From Curtobacterium ammoniigenes NBRC 101786 (GTDB taxonomy: Bacteria > Actinomycetota > Actinomycetes > Actinomycetales > Microbacteriaceae), in contig NZ_BCSV01000001.1 of NCBI RefSeq assembly GCF_001571045.1, positions 620,001 through 684,000 of the forward strand: 64,000 nucleotides of DNA, read 5' to 3'. Of this stretch, positions 34,116-43,576 are shown one piece after another (within the stretch, counting starts at the first letter, position 1; each line of letters starts with the position of its first letter). The notes below the pieces were generated by a model. The model had not been told where the DNA came from and did not search any database. It worked only from the letters and a program-made list of their open reading frames with translations. The position numbers were made by a program, and so were the translations under genes.

Positions 34116-35146
34116 CGGAACTCTCCATTCCTGCGGCGCACCGCGAAGCCGGCGACCGAGATGCCCCCGATGATGATTGCGAGCACGACGGCGGCCGCAG
34201 CGCCGAGCTCGTATTGACCGCTGCCGACAGCGGTGTTGTAGACGAACAGCGACGGGGTGAATCCGAACGACACCGCCTGCGGCTGGAACGCCGCGAGGAT
34301 CGACGGCTCGGTGAACAACTGCAGCGCTCCGACTGCGTTGAGGAAGACGAGCATGACAACCGATGGCATGACCATCGGCAGTTTGATGCGCAGGATGATC
34401 GTCCACAGGGAGGCTCCTTCGACGATCGCGGCCTCGGTCACCTCCCGCGGGATGGAGCGGAGTGAGGTGTACAGGATCGTCATGTTGTAGCCGGTCCATT
34501 CCCACACCACGATTAGGATGATCGTCGGCAGGATCAGCGACCCGGAGAAGAAGTTGACGTTGTGGAGGCCGATCGCATTGAGCAGGTTGGCGTACGGCCC
34601 GAAATGCGGGAGCAGGAGGAATGACCACATCACCGAGGCCACGACTCCCGGCACCGCGAACGGCATGAAGAAGACGGTGCGGAAGAACTTGCTGCCCCGG
34701 ATGACGCCCGCATCAAAGAGTGCCGCGAATGCGAACGCCAGGGCCAGCGTGACCGGCACCTGAATCACGCCGAAGACGAGCACGCGGACGACGCCGGACC
34801 AGAATGGCGCCGAGTGGAAGATGGTCACGTAGTTGGCGAGGCCTGCGAAACTACGACCGCCGATGAGCTTGGTGGCGAACAGGCTTGACCAGACGGCGTA
34901 GATCGTGGGTACGAGCATGAACAGCGCGAGCATCAGCATGTGCGGGGCGATGAAGACCGCGCCGGCCCATTCGCGGACACCGCGGCGGCCGCCACGCGTT
35001 CCAGCGCCCCGTGGGGCCCGGGTGGGGAACCCGGAGCCCTCGCGCCTGGCCCGACGAGCAGCCGAAGCAGGTGCCCCGTCAGGGGTGGGCGTGCTGTGCA
35101 CATCCCGCCCCTGACGGTCGATCACGTGTTGGCTCACGGGCTTCAC
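34112..35146 (-). CDS. ABC sugar transporter permease, MalF type (locus 1)
   Basis: GTG 35146 overlaps the binding-protein stop as GTGA and is chosen because sequence above it is the shadow of that gene. The 344-residue protein has a Pro/Arg-rich cytoplasmic start and then six membrane segments (first: AVFIAPHMLMLALFMLVPTI). The EAA motif is EAAIVEGASLWTIILRIKLP. It pairs with the MalG-type permease. Confidence 0.92.
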   Translation of the reverse strand: MKPVSQHVIDRQGRDVHSTPTPDGAPASAARRARREGSGFPTRAPRGAGTRGGRRGVREWAGAVFIAPHMLMLALFMLVPTIYAVWSSLFATKLIGGRSFAGLANYVTIFHSAPFWSGVVRVLVFGVIQVPVTLALAFAFAALFDAGVIRGSKFFRTVFFMPFAVPGVVASVMWSFLLLPHFGPYANLLNAIGLHNVNFFSGSLILPTIILIVVWEWTGYNMTILYTSLRSIPREVTEAAIVEGASLWTIILRIKLPMVMPSVVMLVFLNAVGALQLFTEPSILAAFQPQAVSFGFTPSLFVYNTAVGSGQYELGAAAAVVLAIIIGGISVAGFAVRRRNGEFR

Positions 35147-36555
35147 GACCCCGTGACCGTGAAGCCCTGTGACTTCGCGTAGTCGGTCATCTGCGACTGG
35201 AACTTCGTGAACGCCTGCTGGAGGGTTTCGGTTCCCTTGGTGACGCCGGCGAACGTGTCGGTCCACTGCGTCAGCGCCGCGGTCATGATCGGCGGCCACT
35301 CCGGCGCCTTGATGTTCTTCGCCGCCTGCGCGAACACGACGTTGGACGTCGAGCTGCCCGAGATCTTCAGCGTGCGCTGCTGGAACGCCGAGTTGTTCAA
35401 GAGCGGCAGGTAGCCGGGGAATGCACCTGCGACGTCGCCGCTGAGGATCTTCCAGGAGTCTGCGGAACCGCCGAACCACTTGACGAATTCGGCCGCCTGC
35501 TTGGCGTGGGCCGTTCCCTTGACGACCGCGAGCGTGGAGCCTCCCCAGTTCCCGGATGCTGAGCTTCCGGCGGTGAGCTGTGGCAGCGGCGCAGCGCGCC
35601 AGTCACCGAGCGTGTTCTTGATGCTCAGTTGCATGCCGACCGGTCCCCACGCCGGGCTGATCCGCGCCGCGTTGACGCCGCTGTCGAGGTTGGACCACTG
35701 GGCCGGGGAGAAGTCGGCGGCGGTGGTGACTTCTTTCGCCGAAATCAGGTCCTGCCAGTACTTCGCGAACGCCATCTCGTTCGAGCCCGTGAAGTTGATG
35801 CCAAGCTTCGATCCGCCGGTATATGTGAACGGGAAGGCGCCGTATTGCTGCATGAGCGCGAGCATCGCCTGCGCGTTCTCCGGGTCGAGATTGGTCATCG
35901 CGTCCGCCGGGTTCTTGGTGTGCAGCGTCGCGGCTTCGGTCGCGAACTGGTCCCACGTGGTTGGGACCGAGAGGCCGTTCTGCGAGAACTCGTTCTGGTT
36001 GTAGTAGAGCGCAAGCGGGCCGAGGTCGACCGGCATGGCGTACACGTGCGAGCCCTGGGACACCTGGGCCCAGGCTGCGGGCGCTTCGTTCGCTTTCGCC
36101 GAGTCGATTCCGTAGGACGAGAGGTCGACGAGGCTGTGCGTGATCTCGAACGAGGGGAGTTCGAAGTATTCGATGGTGGCGATATCCGGAGCCCCGTTGC
36201 CGGCCTTGATCGCGTCGCTGAGTTTCGTGTATTCGTCGCCAGCGGCGCCCGCGTTCTCGAGTGCGACGCAGACATCTTTGTGTGTCTTGTTGAACTCGTT
36301 CACCGCGAGGTCGTATCCGGCCGGCCAGCCCCAGAAGGTGAGTCGAGTGGCATTCGGCGAGCATGACGCAGTGGTCGTGGAGGACGGGCTCGGCGATGAA
36401 CTCTGAGCTACTGCAGAAGCGCCGCCGCTACCAGAGCCACCGCTGGAACATGCGGCGAGGCCGAGCACGGACACGGCGGCCAGCGCGATCGCGGCCACGC
36501 TTCGGCCCCGCGCACGCGCGTTCGGGCGACGCGGCGCCAATCCTCGAAGGACCAT
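35143..36555 (-). CDS. ABC sugar-binding lipoprotein (locus 1)
   Basis: The 470-residue product is an extracellular solute-binding protein of family 1. The lipobox is LAAC near residue 35 after a basic and hydrophobic signal (RGRSVAAIALAAVSVLGLAA), followed by a Gly/Ser linker. The mature part opens with TRLTFWGWPAGYDLAVNEFN, typical for oligosaccharide binders. The ribosome site AGGAAG is seven bases upstream of the ATG. It is first in an operon with the two permeases and the LacI gene, and has an operator 67 bases upstream. Confidence 0.93.
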   Translation of the reverse strand: MVLRGLAPRRPNARARGRSVAAIALAAVSVLGLAACSSGGSGSGGASAVAQSSSPSPSSTTTASCSPNATRLTFWGWPAGYDLAVNEFNKTHKDVCVALENAGAAGDEYTKLSDAIKAGNGAPDIATIEYFELPSFEITHSLVDLSSYGIDSAKANEAPAAWAQVSQGSHVYAMPVDLGPLALYYNQNEFSQNGLSVPTTWDQFATEAATLHTKNPADAMTNLDPENAQAMLALMQQYGAFPFTYTGGSKLGINFTGSNEMAFAKYWQDLISAKEVTTAADFSPAQWSNLDSGVNAARISPAWGPVGMQLSIKNTLGDWRAAPLPQLTAGSSASGNWGGSTLAVVKGTAHAKQAAEFVKWFGGSADSWKILSGDVAGAFPGYLPLLNNSAFQQRTLKISGSSTSNVVFAQAAKNIKAPEWPPIMTAALTQWTDTFAGVTKGTETLQQAFTKFQSQMTDYAKSQGFTVTGS

Positions 36556-36621
36556 GAGTCTTCCTATCGTCGTTGATGAAAAGGGAGCCGCTCAGAGCGA
36601 CGCCGTAACCATACGACAGTT

Positions 36622-36635
36622 TTGCATCGTTGCAA
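36622..36635. promoter_or_regulatory. LacI-type operator, site 3
   Basis: TTGCATCGTTGCAA is the perfect palindrome, 67 bases upstream of the binding-protein start. With sites 1 and 2 it marks every promoter of locus 1, so the regulator probably represses all of them. Confidence 0.8.
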
Positions 36636-36639
36636 AGCA

Positions 36640-37521
36640 TTTCGGCGCAATACGCGCTCAACGTGCGGACCGAACCGGTGTGGCGCGGCGAACCTCCGCG
36701 GACTTTCGCCGATCACCGGAGTTCCTGGTGGCTGAGCCGGAGGGCTCGCGCATGCGGAGCCGCCGCGTATCCTGCCCGGGATCCGCTGTCATGCGGAGCT
36801 TGTGGCGTGCGTGCGTGCGTCGTCCGCCGGCGCGGCCCGGTGCGCGCGTCGACGCGGGGGTCGGTCGGTGCGTGAGGTCGCAGTGGGACAGCGTGACCGA
36901 ACTGATGTCGACGACCTTGACCGCTGCAGGTCACTCGACGGGAAGGCGGAATTCCTGTCCGCGTCCGAACTCTTGGGATGACGCCGTTCGCGTCGGTCCG
37001 TACGAGCAGCGGGACGCTGCGACGCCCCACCATCCGAAGGCCCGCGACACTTCCAAAGGCCTGAGGGGAGGCCGGTTGCAGTGATGTGCGTCCTGCGGGA
37101 GGTCCCGCCGCAGGGCACGGCGGCGCACGGCAAACCCTCTTCTATGCCGACCAGGTCATGGGGCTCGTCGGCGGTGCCGCCGATGCGTGATCACGGCCCC
37201 GGTGATTTCCCGCGGAGTGGGTGCCGAACTCTGGCTGATGTCGGATGCGTACAGCTGGTCCGATCTTCCGCGCATAGGTGGAGGAGACCCCGTCATCCGG
37301 GCGGGGCACACCACAGACAGGAGCGACCGTGCAACCCAGCAACGCGCCGGTGAGTTCCGGCGTTCGGCGGCGCAGGCCCCGCACGGCTGACGCGCGAGCG
37401 CGCGGTCCGCCCGCCGGCCCCGGCTCCAACCACGACCTGCTGCGGGCCGCGGCCTACCGGGCAGTGGGCGCGATTCAGCGCAGCATCCATCATTCACTGT
37501 TAGAGAGAGGCAACTACCGCC
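36640..37521. other. gap without a supportable gene
   Basis: Nearly 900 bases of open but non-coding-looking sequence, including a GTGC(GTGC)n stretch near 36805. A frame from GTG 37329 has AGGAG before it but runs 146 bases into the better gene at 37522 in another frame. I see no RNA gene. Confidence 0.5.
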
Positions 37522-38085
37522 ATGACCACTTCAACCGTTCGAATCCTCCCGCCGGCCGGCACCCACGGCGTCGACACCGACGCTGTCACCGGGTGGGAAT
37601 CCGTCCCCACGAGGAAGCTCGCCGACCGCATCCGGGACCTTCCTGTCGGGTCGGTGATTGTTTGTGAGGAGCCGTCGCTGCTGCTGCTTCGCGTCGACCA
37701 TGACGGCGATGTCGGCTGGGTCGCGGCGACGCATCCGAGCCGGCGCGTTCCGGAGAGCATCGTCTGCGCTGCTGTGGACGCGGCGGCCGGGTTGCCCGCG
37801 TTCGCGGCTGTGCACGGTGAGGGCTACGTCGACGGGTTCGACCTGCCCGACACCGGAACGGACGGTGTGTACTGGTGGGCGCGGACCCTCCCGCAGACGT
37901 GGCAGCGGCAGGGCATCACCATGCTCCTCGGTGAGGTTGAGTTCTCCGGCACGCTGGCCGTTCACAGCCGCCGCGGGACCGTCGCCGCGATGCATCGCAG
38001 CCCCGCCGGCTGGCTCTGTGCAACCGCAACCGACATGGTCGGCAGGGACGACGAAATCTTGCGGCTGGTGCAGACGGGACAGTAG
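37522..38085 (+). CDS. hypothetical protein
   Basis: The 187-residue protein starts at ATG 37522 with GAGAGAGG upstream. It is soluble and acidic, with segments DLPVGSVIVCEEPSLLLLRV, DGVYWWARTLPQTWQ and GTVAAMHRSPAGWLCATATD. No family is recognised. In style (short, beta-rich, orphan) it resembles members of the 23371-27535 cluster, but I found no clear alignment. It is followed by a decayed toxin-antitoxin pair. Confidence 0.65.
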   Translation: MTTSTVRILPPAGTHGVDTDAVTGWESVPTRKLADRIRDLPVGSVIVCEEPSLLLLRVDHDGDVGWVAATHPSRRVPESIVCAAVDAAAGLPAFAAVHGEGYVDGFDLPDTGTDGVYWWARTLPQTWQRQGITMLLGEVEFSGTLAVHSRRGTVAAMHRSPAGWLCATATDMVGRDDEILRLVQTGQ

Positions 38086-38135
38086 GGAGCGACGACCATC
38101 CGCAGGGGGGCGGTGACCAGACGAGGTAGCGCCCG

Positions 38136-38350
38136 ATGGATCGCGTCCACGCCGTCGCGGTGCTGCTCAGCGCGGACGATTACGACTCGCTCGTCGAGAC
38201 CGTGGACATCCTGAGCGACCCGGACGAGGTTCGCGCGCTCAGGACCGCGATCGCTGAGCTCGAGGCTGGTGCGGTGTCCTCCGTGGATGAGGTGCGGGCG
38301 GCGATGATCGGGCGCGGGCGGCTCGCTACGGCTCCTGCTTCTGGGACCGA
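38136..38350 (+). pseudogene. Phd/YefM-type antitoxin, N-terminus missing
   Basis: From ATG 38136 the frame reads AVAVLLSADDYDSLVETVDI, then LSDPDEVRALRTAIAELEAG and SSVDEVRAAM, the C-terminal half of a Phd/YefM antitoxin. The DNA-binding N-terminal half is absent. The frame then runs on without a stop through the toxin region, implying a frameshift. Confidence 0.7.
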
Positions 38351-38382
38351 CGCCGCTGCGGGAGACAGCGCGTCGCCAGTCG

Positions 38383-38500
38383 ATGAGCCCAGGTCAGCAG
38401 CCCCGCTGCGAGGTCGTCTTCACCAGGTCCGCGCGGCGCGCCCTCACCGCGGCGCTTCCCGATGTCGTCGCTGCGGCGGCGTTTGCGTGCATCGTGCGGA
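38383..38500 (+). pseudogene. RelE/ParE-type toxin, N-terminal fragment
   Basis: ATG 38383 opens CEVVFTRSARRALTAALPDV, VAAAAFACI, the first helices of a RelE-superfamily ribonuclease toxin. Homology ends at about 38500; the strands with the catalytic residues are missing. It pairs with the antitoxin relic just upstream. Confidence 0.7.
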
Positions 38501-38556
38501 ATGGGATGTTGAGGAGTTGCGGGGTGCGTCCGACGCCAGCACCGTCGGTCGTGCTG

Positions 38557-39687
38557 CTATTGCAGCACGCTGTGTGTCGTGGACCAGGGCTGTGGTGTCG
38601 ACGCAACGGGAGTCCCTGTGTGTGCTGCCTCGGTGACCAGGTGTGCGAGGTAGGAGTCGTGGCAGGCGTCTCCGAGGGGTGAGAAGGCGATGCCCTCTCG
38701 GGCGAAGGAGCGCATGCGGTCGCAGACGGTGGCGATGGCTATTTCATCATCAGACAAGCGTGCGCCTCGGAATGGGGAGCGGTAGACGACGTCGCGGCCG
38801 AGTGTGATCCGGTCAAGCGAGGCGCCTTCGAGGTCACCGTCGATCCCGGTGTGACGGCGCTCTAGGTGGAGCAAGACAGGCGCCTCGGGTGCGGTCATCA
38901 GAGAGACGCGGTCGTCGGAGATTTCGCCCCGTTCGCCGCGTACGAGCACGTGCCGGGTGCGGATCGGGGAGAAGTATTGTTCGTCTTCGAAGTCGTAGAG
39001 GCCGAGCTTGTCGTCCGGGAATCGAAGTTGGGCGAGGGTGCGGGTGCTGGTGAGGGATGCCATGTCTGACGCCCATCCGGTGGAGGACAGCGTCCGGGCG
39101 ACCCTGTCGGAAACCTGTTGGGCTGTGATGAGCGTGTCATCGAAGCCGACGCGGAGGAACGAGCGAATCAGACGGATCGCGTGATATTCGTGGGCTGCGG
39201 ATACGGCGGCGGAGGTGACGGCACCGAAGGCGTGGGCGTGGGCGACGGCGAGGCGGGCTGCGTGATGGGGCTGGTACGGGTATTGCTCGGCGACCTGTAT
39301 TGGCGCGTTGGGTCCGAGACTCTGATAGAGCGATCGGAGTGTGGGCAGATCCGGTGCGGGCGGGGTTTCAAGGAGCACTGCGACATCGCGGGCGGCGAGC
39401 TTCCCGGCAAGGCTCGGAGCCGCGTCGCGGGGTACCGCGATCAGGACGAAGTCGTAGTGCTCCCGCAGGAAGACGTGGAGCGAGGTGTCTGTCGGAATTC
39501 CCCACCGTGCGCGCGCGGTCTCCGCTGATACGTCCGAGTGCGCCAGCAGCCGTCGAACCCGGAACGGCGAGGCCGGGTCCGAGGCGACGCGCAGGAAGAA
39601 GCCTGCTCGCCACCCCGTCCCGATGATGCCGACCGACGCGGGCGACTGATCACGCGGCGGCTGGCCCGTTGCTTCCGGGTTGGTCAT
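38557..39687 (-). CDS. Gfo/Idh/MocA-family oxidoreductase
   Basis: The 376-residue protein has an N-terminal Rossmann fold with SVGIIGTGWRAGFFLRVASD (GxGxxx dinucleotide-binding loop) followed by YDFVLIAVPRDAAP. The EKP-type motif usual at the end of the fold is changed to LLETPPAPDL. Such enzymes oxidise or reduce sugars and polyols with NAD(P). The start overlaps the GH42 stop by four bases, making it the last gene of locus 2. It probably processes a sugar released by the GH42 enzymes. Confidence 0.85.
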   Translation of the reverse strand: MTNPEATGQPPRDQSPASVGIIGTGWRAGFFLRVASDPASPFRVRRLLAHSDVSAETARARWGIPTDTSLHVFLREHYDFVLIAVPRDAAPSLAGKLAARDVAVLLETPPAPDLPTLRSLYQSLGPNAPIQVAEQYPYQPHHAARLAVAHAHAFGAVTSAAVSAAHEYHAIRLIRSFLRVGFDDTLITAQQVSDRVARTLSSTGWASDMASLTSTRTLAQLRFPDDKLGLYDFEDEQYFSPIRTRHVLVRGERGEISDDRVSLMTAPEAPVLLHLERRHTGIDGDLEGASLDRITLGRDVVYRSPFRGARLSDDEIAIATVCDRMRSFAREGIAFSPLGDACHDSYLAHLVTEAAHTGTPVASTPQPWSTTHSVLQ

Positions 39688-41678
39688 TCGTGGTGGAGTG
39701 CTGGCGCGGTAGCGTCTAACGTGTCCAGCGCGTTGCGCGAGTCGGAGGACGTGATCGACGCGGATCGTGCGGGGATGCGTTCGCCGTTGAGTTCTGCCTC
39801 AGTGGTCCCGAAGTTCAGGGCGAATCGGTATGGTCCGCGGTCGATAACTTCGAGACCGTCAGGGAGACGGTCCCCGGCGATGCCTGCGTCGTCCAGGACT
39901 GCTGCGATGACGGTGCCGAGGTTCTCTGGAGCTGTACCCACGTACCACGCCGTGCCGGTGCCGACCGGGTTGCGGGTGATCGCGGGAAGTCCGTCGAGCA
40001 TGCCGCCGCTGAACGTCGCGTGAACCTCAACGGTTCCGTCGACGACGCGGATGACCTCACCCCATTCATCGGCAGGGCCCGCTGCGAGCCCGTCGATCTC
40101 GAGGCGCGGAATGGGTCCGCCCGAGAGTGAGGGTTCCGCGACGGGGGCGAATTCCTCGACGCGGATGCCGAGCACCTGCCGGAGCGTCGGACCGCCGAGG
40201 TAGCCGTCCAACCAGACGTGCAGGTGTTCGTTGAGGACCCCGGTTTGGTAGGCGGCGACCAACGTGCCGCCGGCGCGCGCGTATTCGGCGAGGTTCCCTG
40301 CGGCCTGCTCGGTCAGGACGACGGTCGCGGGCGCGATCACCGCTCGGTAGTGGGTGAGGTCGCTGTCGGGCCGGACCAGGTCAGCGACGACACCGCGGGC
40401 GCGGAGTTCCTGGTGCCAGCGCAGCAGGATCCGAACGTAGGAGAGCTGCGCGGGGGTGGCTGGTTGTTCCAGCGCCCACCAGCTGTCCCAGTCGGCGATG
40501 ATCCCGACCGGTGCGTCCTGGGTCGCTCCGACGATGTCTGCGAGGGATGCCAATTCCTCGCCGAGTGCGACGGTTTGTTCGAAGATGCGCGTGTGTTCGC
40601 CGCCGTGGGGGAGCATGGCGGAGTGAAACTTCTCTGCCCCCGCCCGGGATTGCCGCCATTGGAATTGCATGATCCCGTCGGCGCCGTGGGCGACGGCTTG
40701 CAGTGACAGCAGTCGATGCATGCCGGGAGGGATCGGAGCGTTCCGGGTGCGCCAATTCACCGCGCTCGTTGCTTGCTCCATGAGAATCCATGGTTTCCCG
40801 CCAGCGAGTGAACGCATCAAGTCCCGGGTCATGGCGGCGAGAGCGGGTGCGGCCGGATCGGCGGGGTCGACGTAGTGGTCATCGGAGACGAAGTCCACGT
40901 CCCGCGACCACGCCCAGTAGTCGGCGTGCTTGAAGAACCCCATGAAGTTGGTGGTGATGGGTGTGTTCGGGGTGAGCTCGCGGAGGATCGCGGCTTCTGC
41001 TCGGTAGACGGCGAGCCACGCGTCGGAGGAGAAGCGGTCGTAATCAAGCAACTGGGTTGGGTTTTGGAATGTCGGAGCTGCCCGGGGCGGCATCACTTCG
41101 TCGAAGCTGCCGTACTGCTGTGACCAGAACGCGGTGCCCCAGACCTGGTTGAGGTTCTCGATCGTTGTGTAGCGGCTGCGGAGCCAGACGCGAAACGCGA
41201 GCGCGGACTCGTCTGAGTAATCGTGGTGGATGTGGCAGGCGAGCTCGTTGTTCACGTGCCAGGCCTCAAGCGCTGGATGGTCGCGGTAGCGTTCCGCGAG
41301 CGTGCGGACCAGGCGATCCGCGTACCGGCGGTAGGTGCTTGAGGACGGGGAATATTGCTGGCGACTGCCCACCGAGAGGCGGACCCCATCGGCGGTGACG
41401 GGCAGCACATCCGGGTGCGCCAATGTCAGCCACGGGGGCGGCGAGGCCGTCGCTGTCGCGAGGTCGACGCGGATGCCGCCTGCGTGTAAGCGGTCCAAGA
41501 TGTCGTCCAACCACGCGAACTCGAAGTGTCCGTCGGCGGGTTCGAGTTTCGCCCAGGAGAACACGCCGACCGTTGCCACGGTCACACCGGCGCGACGCAT
41601 CAATCGGACGTCGTCGTCCCATACGTCGCGCGGCCATTGTTCGGGGTTGTAATCCCCGCCATACCAAAGCCGATCCAT
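39684..41678 (-). CDS. GH42 beta-galactosidase-type enzyme (locus 2, distal)
   Basis: ATG 41678 overlaps the permease stop by one base (TGATG); the product has 664 residues. The start MDRLWYGGDYNPEQWPRDVW is typical of GH42. The catalytic acid/base lies in WHVNNELACH (near residue 147) and the nucleophile in WILMEQATSAVNW (near 300). A trimerisation domain and small beta domain follow. No signal peptide is present. It likely removes beta-galactosyl or alpha-arabinopyranosyl groups from imported oligosaccharides. Confidence 0.93.
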   Translation of the reverse strand: MDRLWYGGDYNPEQWPRDVWDDDVRLMRRAGVTVATVGVFSWAKLEPADGHFEFAWLDDILDRLHAGGIRVDLATATASPPPWLTLAHPDVLPVTADGVRLSVGSRQQYSPSSSTYRRYADRLVRTLAERYRDHPALEAWHVNNELACHIHHDYSDESALAFRVWLRSRYTTIENLNQVWGTAFWSQQYGSFDEVMPPRAAPTFQNPTQLLDYDRFSSDAWLAVYRAEAAILRELTPNTPITTNFMGFFKHADYWAWSRDVDFVSDDHYVDPADPAAPALAAMTRDLMRSLAGGKPWILMEQATSAVNWRTRNAPIPPGMHRLLSLQAVAHGADGIMQFQWRQSRAGAEKFHSAMLPHGGEHTRIFEQTVALGEELASLADIVGATQDAPVGIIADWDSWWALEQPATPAQLSYVRILLRWHQELRARGVVADLVRPDSDLTHYRAVIAPATVVLTEQAAGNLAEYARAGGTLVAAYQTGVLNEHLHVWLDGYLGGPTLRQVLGIRVEEFAPVAEPSLSGGPIPRLEIDGLAAGPADEWGEVIRVVDGTVEVHATFSGGMLDGLPAITRNPVGTGTAWYVGTAPENLGTVIAAVLDDAGIAGDRLPDGLEVIDRGPYRFALNFGTTEAELNGERIPARSASITSSDSRNALDTLDATAPALHHE

Positions 41679-42613
41679 CAACCCTTGACACCTCCTGTGG
41701 CGAGCCCCGACTGCCAGTACCGCTGCAGAAAGAGGAATGCGACGATCAGCGGTATGACCGAGACGAATGCGCCGGTGAGGACGGTGGAGAACAGCACCTG
41801 CGCTCCGCCGCCGGCCGAGGCGGTTGCCTGCCATTGCGCCAAGCCGACCGTCACCGGGTACAGCGACTGGGTGTTCAGCATGATCAGCGGCAGGAAGTAG
41901 TTGTTCCAGGTCGCGACGAGCTGGAACAGCAGGACCGTGACGATTCCGGGGGCGAGCAGGCGAAGCGCGATCGTCCGGAAGATCAGGAACTCGCTCGCGC
42001 CGTCGATGCGCGCTGCCTCGAGGAGACTGTCGTCGACGGCGTCGGCGGCGTAGACGCGCATGAGGTAGACGCCGAAGGGGCTGACAAGCGACGGGAGGAT
42101 CACCGCCCAGACGGAGTCGGTGAGGTTCGCAGCGGCGAACAGCAGATAGGTCGGGATGGCGAGGGCGGTCAGCGGCACCATGATCGAGCCGAGGATGAGC
42201 CCGAACACGAATCCCTGGCCGCGGAATCGGTATTTCGCCAGCGCGAATCCGCACGCCGTGGCGAGCGCGGCGGCGCCGACAGCGCTCACCACTGCGTAGA
42301 ACACGGTGTTGAGCAGCCACCGCGCGAATACGCCGCCTTGGAAGGTGAACAGTTGCCCGATGTTTTGGAAGAACTGGAATGAGTGACCGAACGCGAGTCC
42401 GAAGGTGGTGAACAGGTCGCTGTTGGTTTTGGTTGCGGAGATCAGCAACCACAGCAGCGGCACGAGGAAGTAGATCAGTGTGATCCACACGATGATCGTC
42501 AGCACTGTGCTGCGAGGGCGTTTTCCGACGCCGTGGCGGGAGCGTTTGCGCACGCTGGAGGGGTGGGACCGGACCGCGTTGACGCTTTCCGTTGCCAGGG
42601 GTGCTGCGGTCAT
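41678..42613 (-). CDS. ABC sugar transporter permease, MalG type (locus 2)
   Basis: The 311-residue protein has six membrane segments (first: STVLTIIVWITLIYFLVPLL) and the EAA loop LEAARIDGASEFLIFRTIAL. It overlaps the MalF-type gene by four bases and the GH42 gene by one. It closely resembles the locus 1 MalG in architecture but not in detail. Confidence 0.93.
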   Translation of the reverse strand: MTAAPLATESVNAVRSHPSSVRKRSRHGVGKRPRSTVLTIIVWITLIYFLVPLLWLLISATKTNSDLFTTFGLAFGHSFQFFQNIGQLFTFQGGVFARWLLNTVFYAVVSAVGAAALATACGFALAKYRFRGQGFVFGLILGSIMVPLTALAIPTYLLFAAANLTDSVWAVILPSLVSPFGVYLMRVYAADAVDDSLLEAARIDGASEFLIFRTIALRLLAPGIVTVLLFQLVATWNNYFLPLIMLNTQSLYPVTVGLAQWQATASAGGGAQVLFSTVLTGAFVSVIPLIVAFLFLQRYWQSGLATGGVKG

Positions 42614-43521
42614 GCCAGTCGTTCCTTCCGGTTGGTCAGCGTCTGTACCACGAACGAGATGATCATGATGAAGATCCCGAGGAGGAACGCGATTGCCGCT
42701 GCGTAGTTGATTTCCTGATTCCGGAACGCAACGTTGTACGCATACAGGTTCGGGGTGAAGTCGGTCCCGACCGAGTTCGGGGCGATGTTGAACAGCAGGC
42801 TGGGCTCGTTGAACAGTTGGAACGAGCCGATGATCGAGAAGATCACCGTGAGCAGGATGGCCTGACGGATCGCCGGCAGCTTGATGTTCCAGGCGACACG
42901 GATCTGACCTGCGCCGTCGATTTCGGCTGCTTCGTAGATGTCATTTGGAATCGACCGAAGCGCTGCGTAGAGGATGATCATGTTGTAGCCGATGAATTCC
43001 CAGCAGACGATGTTCATCGTCGAGCCGAGCACGTTCTTGGCGGAGAGCAGGTTGGGTGCCTGGAGTCCGAGCGTGTGGAACACCTGCGTGATGAGGCCGA
43101 AGTCGGTGCCGTAGAGGTAGCCCCACATGAGCGTCGCGACGACGCTGGGAACGGCGTAGGGCACGAAGATCAGCAGCCTGGCGACCTTGCCGGCGCGCAC
43201 TCGTCCGCTGTCGAGCGCGAGCGCGAAGAAGATCGATGCCGCCAACATGATTGGCACCTGAACGAACAGGAACAGCGCGACACGGCCGAGGCCGCCCCAG
43301 AAACTGGGGTCCTGCAGGGCGCGCACGTAGTTCGTCAGACCGGCAAAGACTTGGCCGCCGACGAGTTGCGAGGTGAAGGTGCTGAGGTAGGCGCTGTATG
43401 CGAGCGGGATGAGGAACATCGCCGCGAACACGATGAGGAACGGAACGACGAGGATCCACGCCGCTCTTGTCTGCGCGCTCCGGATGTGGCTGCGACGGGC
43501 GCGGCCGGTGACTGTGGTCAT
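42610..43521 (-). CDS. ABC sugar transporter permease, MalF type (locus 2)
   Basis: The 303-residue protein has six membrane segments (first: AAWILVVPFLIVFAAMFLIP) and the EAA loop YEAAEIDGAGQIRVAWNIKL. It follows the binding-protein gene after 55 bases containing a strong hairpin, which may lower its expression relative to the binding protein. Confidence 0.93.
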   Translation of the reverse strand: MTTVTGRARRSHIRSAQTRAAWILVVPFLIVFAAMFLIPLAYSAYLSTFTSQLVGGQVFAGLTNYVRALQDPSFWGGLGRVALFLFVQVPIMLAASIFFALALDSGRVRAGKVARLLIFVPYAVPSVVATLMWGYLYGTDFGLITQVFHTLGLQAPNLLSAKNVLGSTMNIVCWEFIGYNMIILYAALRSIPNDIYEAAEIDGAGQIRVAWNIKLPAIRQAILLTVIFSIIGSFQLFNEPSLLFNIAPNSVGTDFTPNLYAYNVAFRNQEINYAAAIAFLLGIFIMIISFVVQTLTNRKERLA

Positions 43522-43539
43522 GATGCCTCCGAACGAAGG

Positions 43540-43569
43540 GCCGGCCCGACCGGCGATGGTCGGGCCGGC
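43540..43569. terminator. intercistronic hairpin between binding-protein and permease genes
   Basis: GCCGGCCCGACC and GGTCGGGCCGGC form a perfect 12-base-pair stem with a six-base loop, and there is no T-run. Such hairpins commonly stabilise the upstream message or reduce read-through, giving more binding protein than permease. Confidence 0.85.
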
Positions 43570-43576
43570 AGTTCGA

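Noticed and set aside
36554-37084. 176-codon plus-strand frame
   Set aside because: It begins inside the regulatory region of the binding-protein gene and shows no conserved pattern.
37329-37667. Frame with AGGAG before GTG 37329
   Set aside because: It overlaps the better-supported gene at 37522 by 146 bases in another frame and is Arg/Pro-rich.
41679-42488. Upstream extension of the distal GH42 gene to 42488
   Set aside because: It is a shadow of the MalG-type permease; the GH42 family start lies at 41678.
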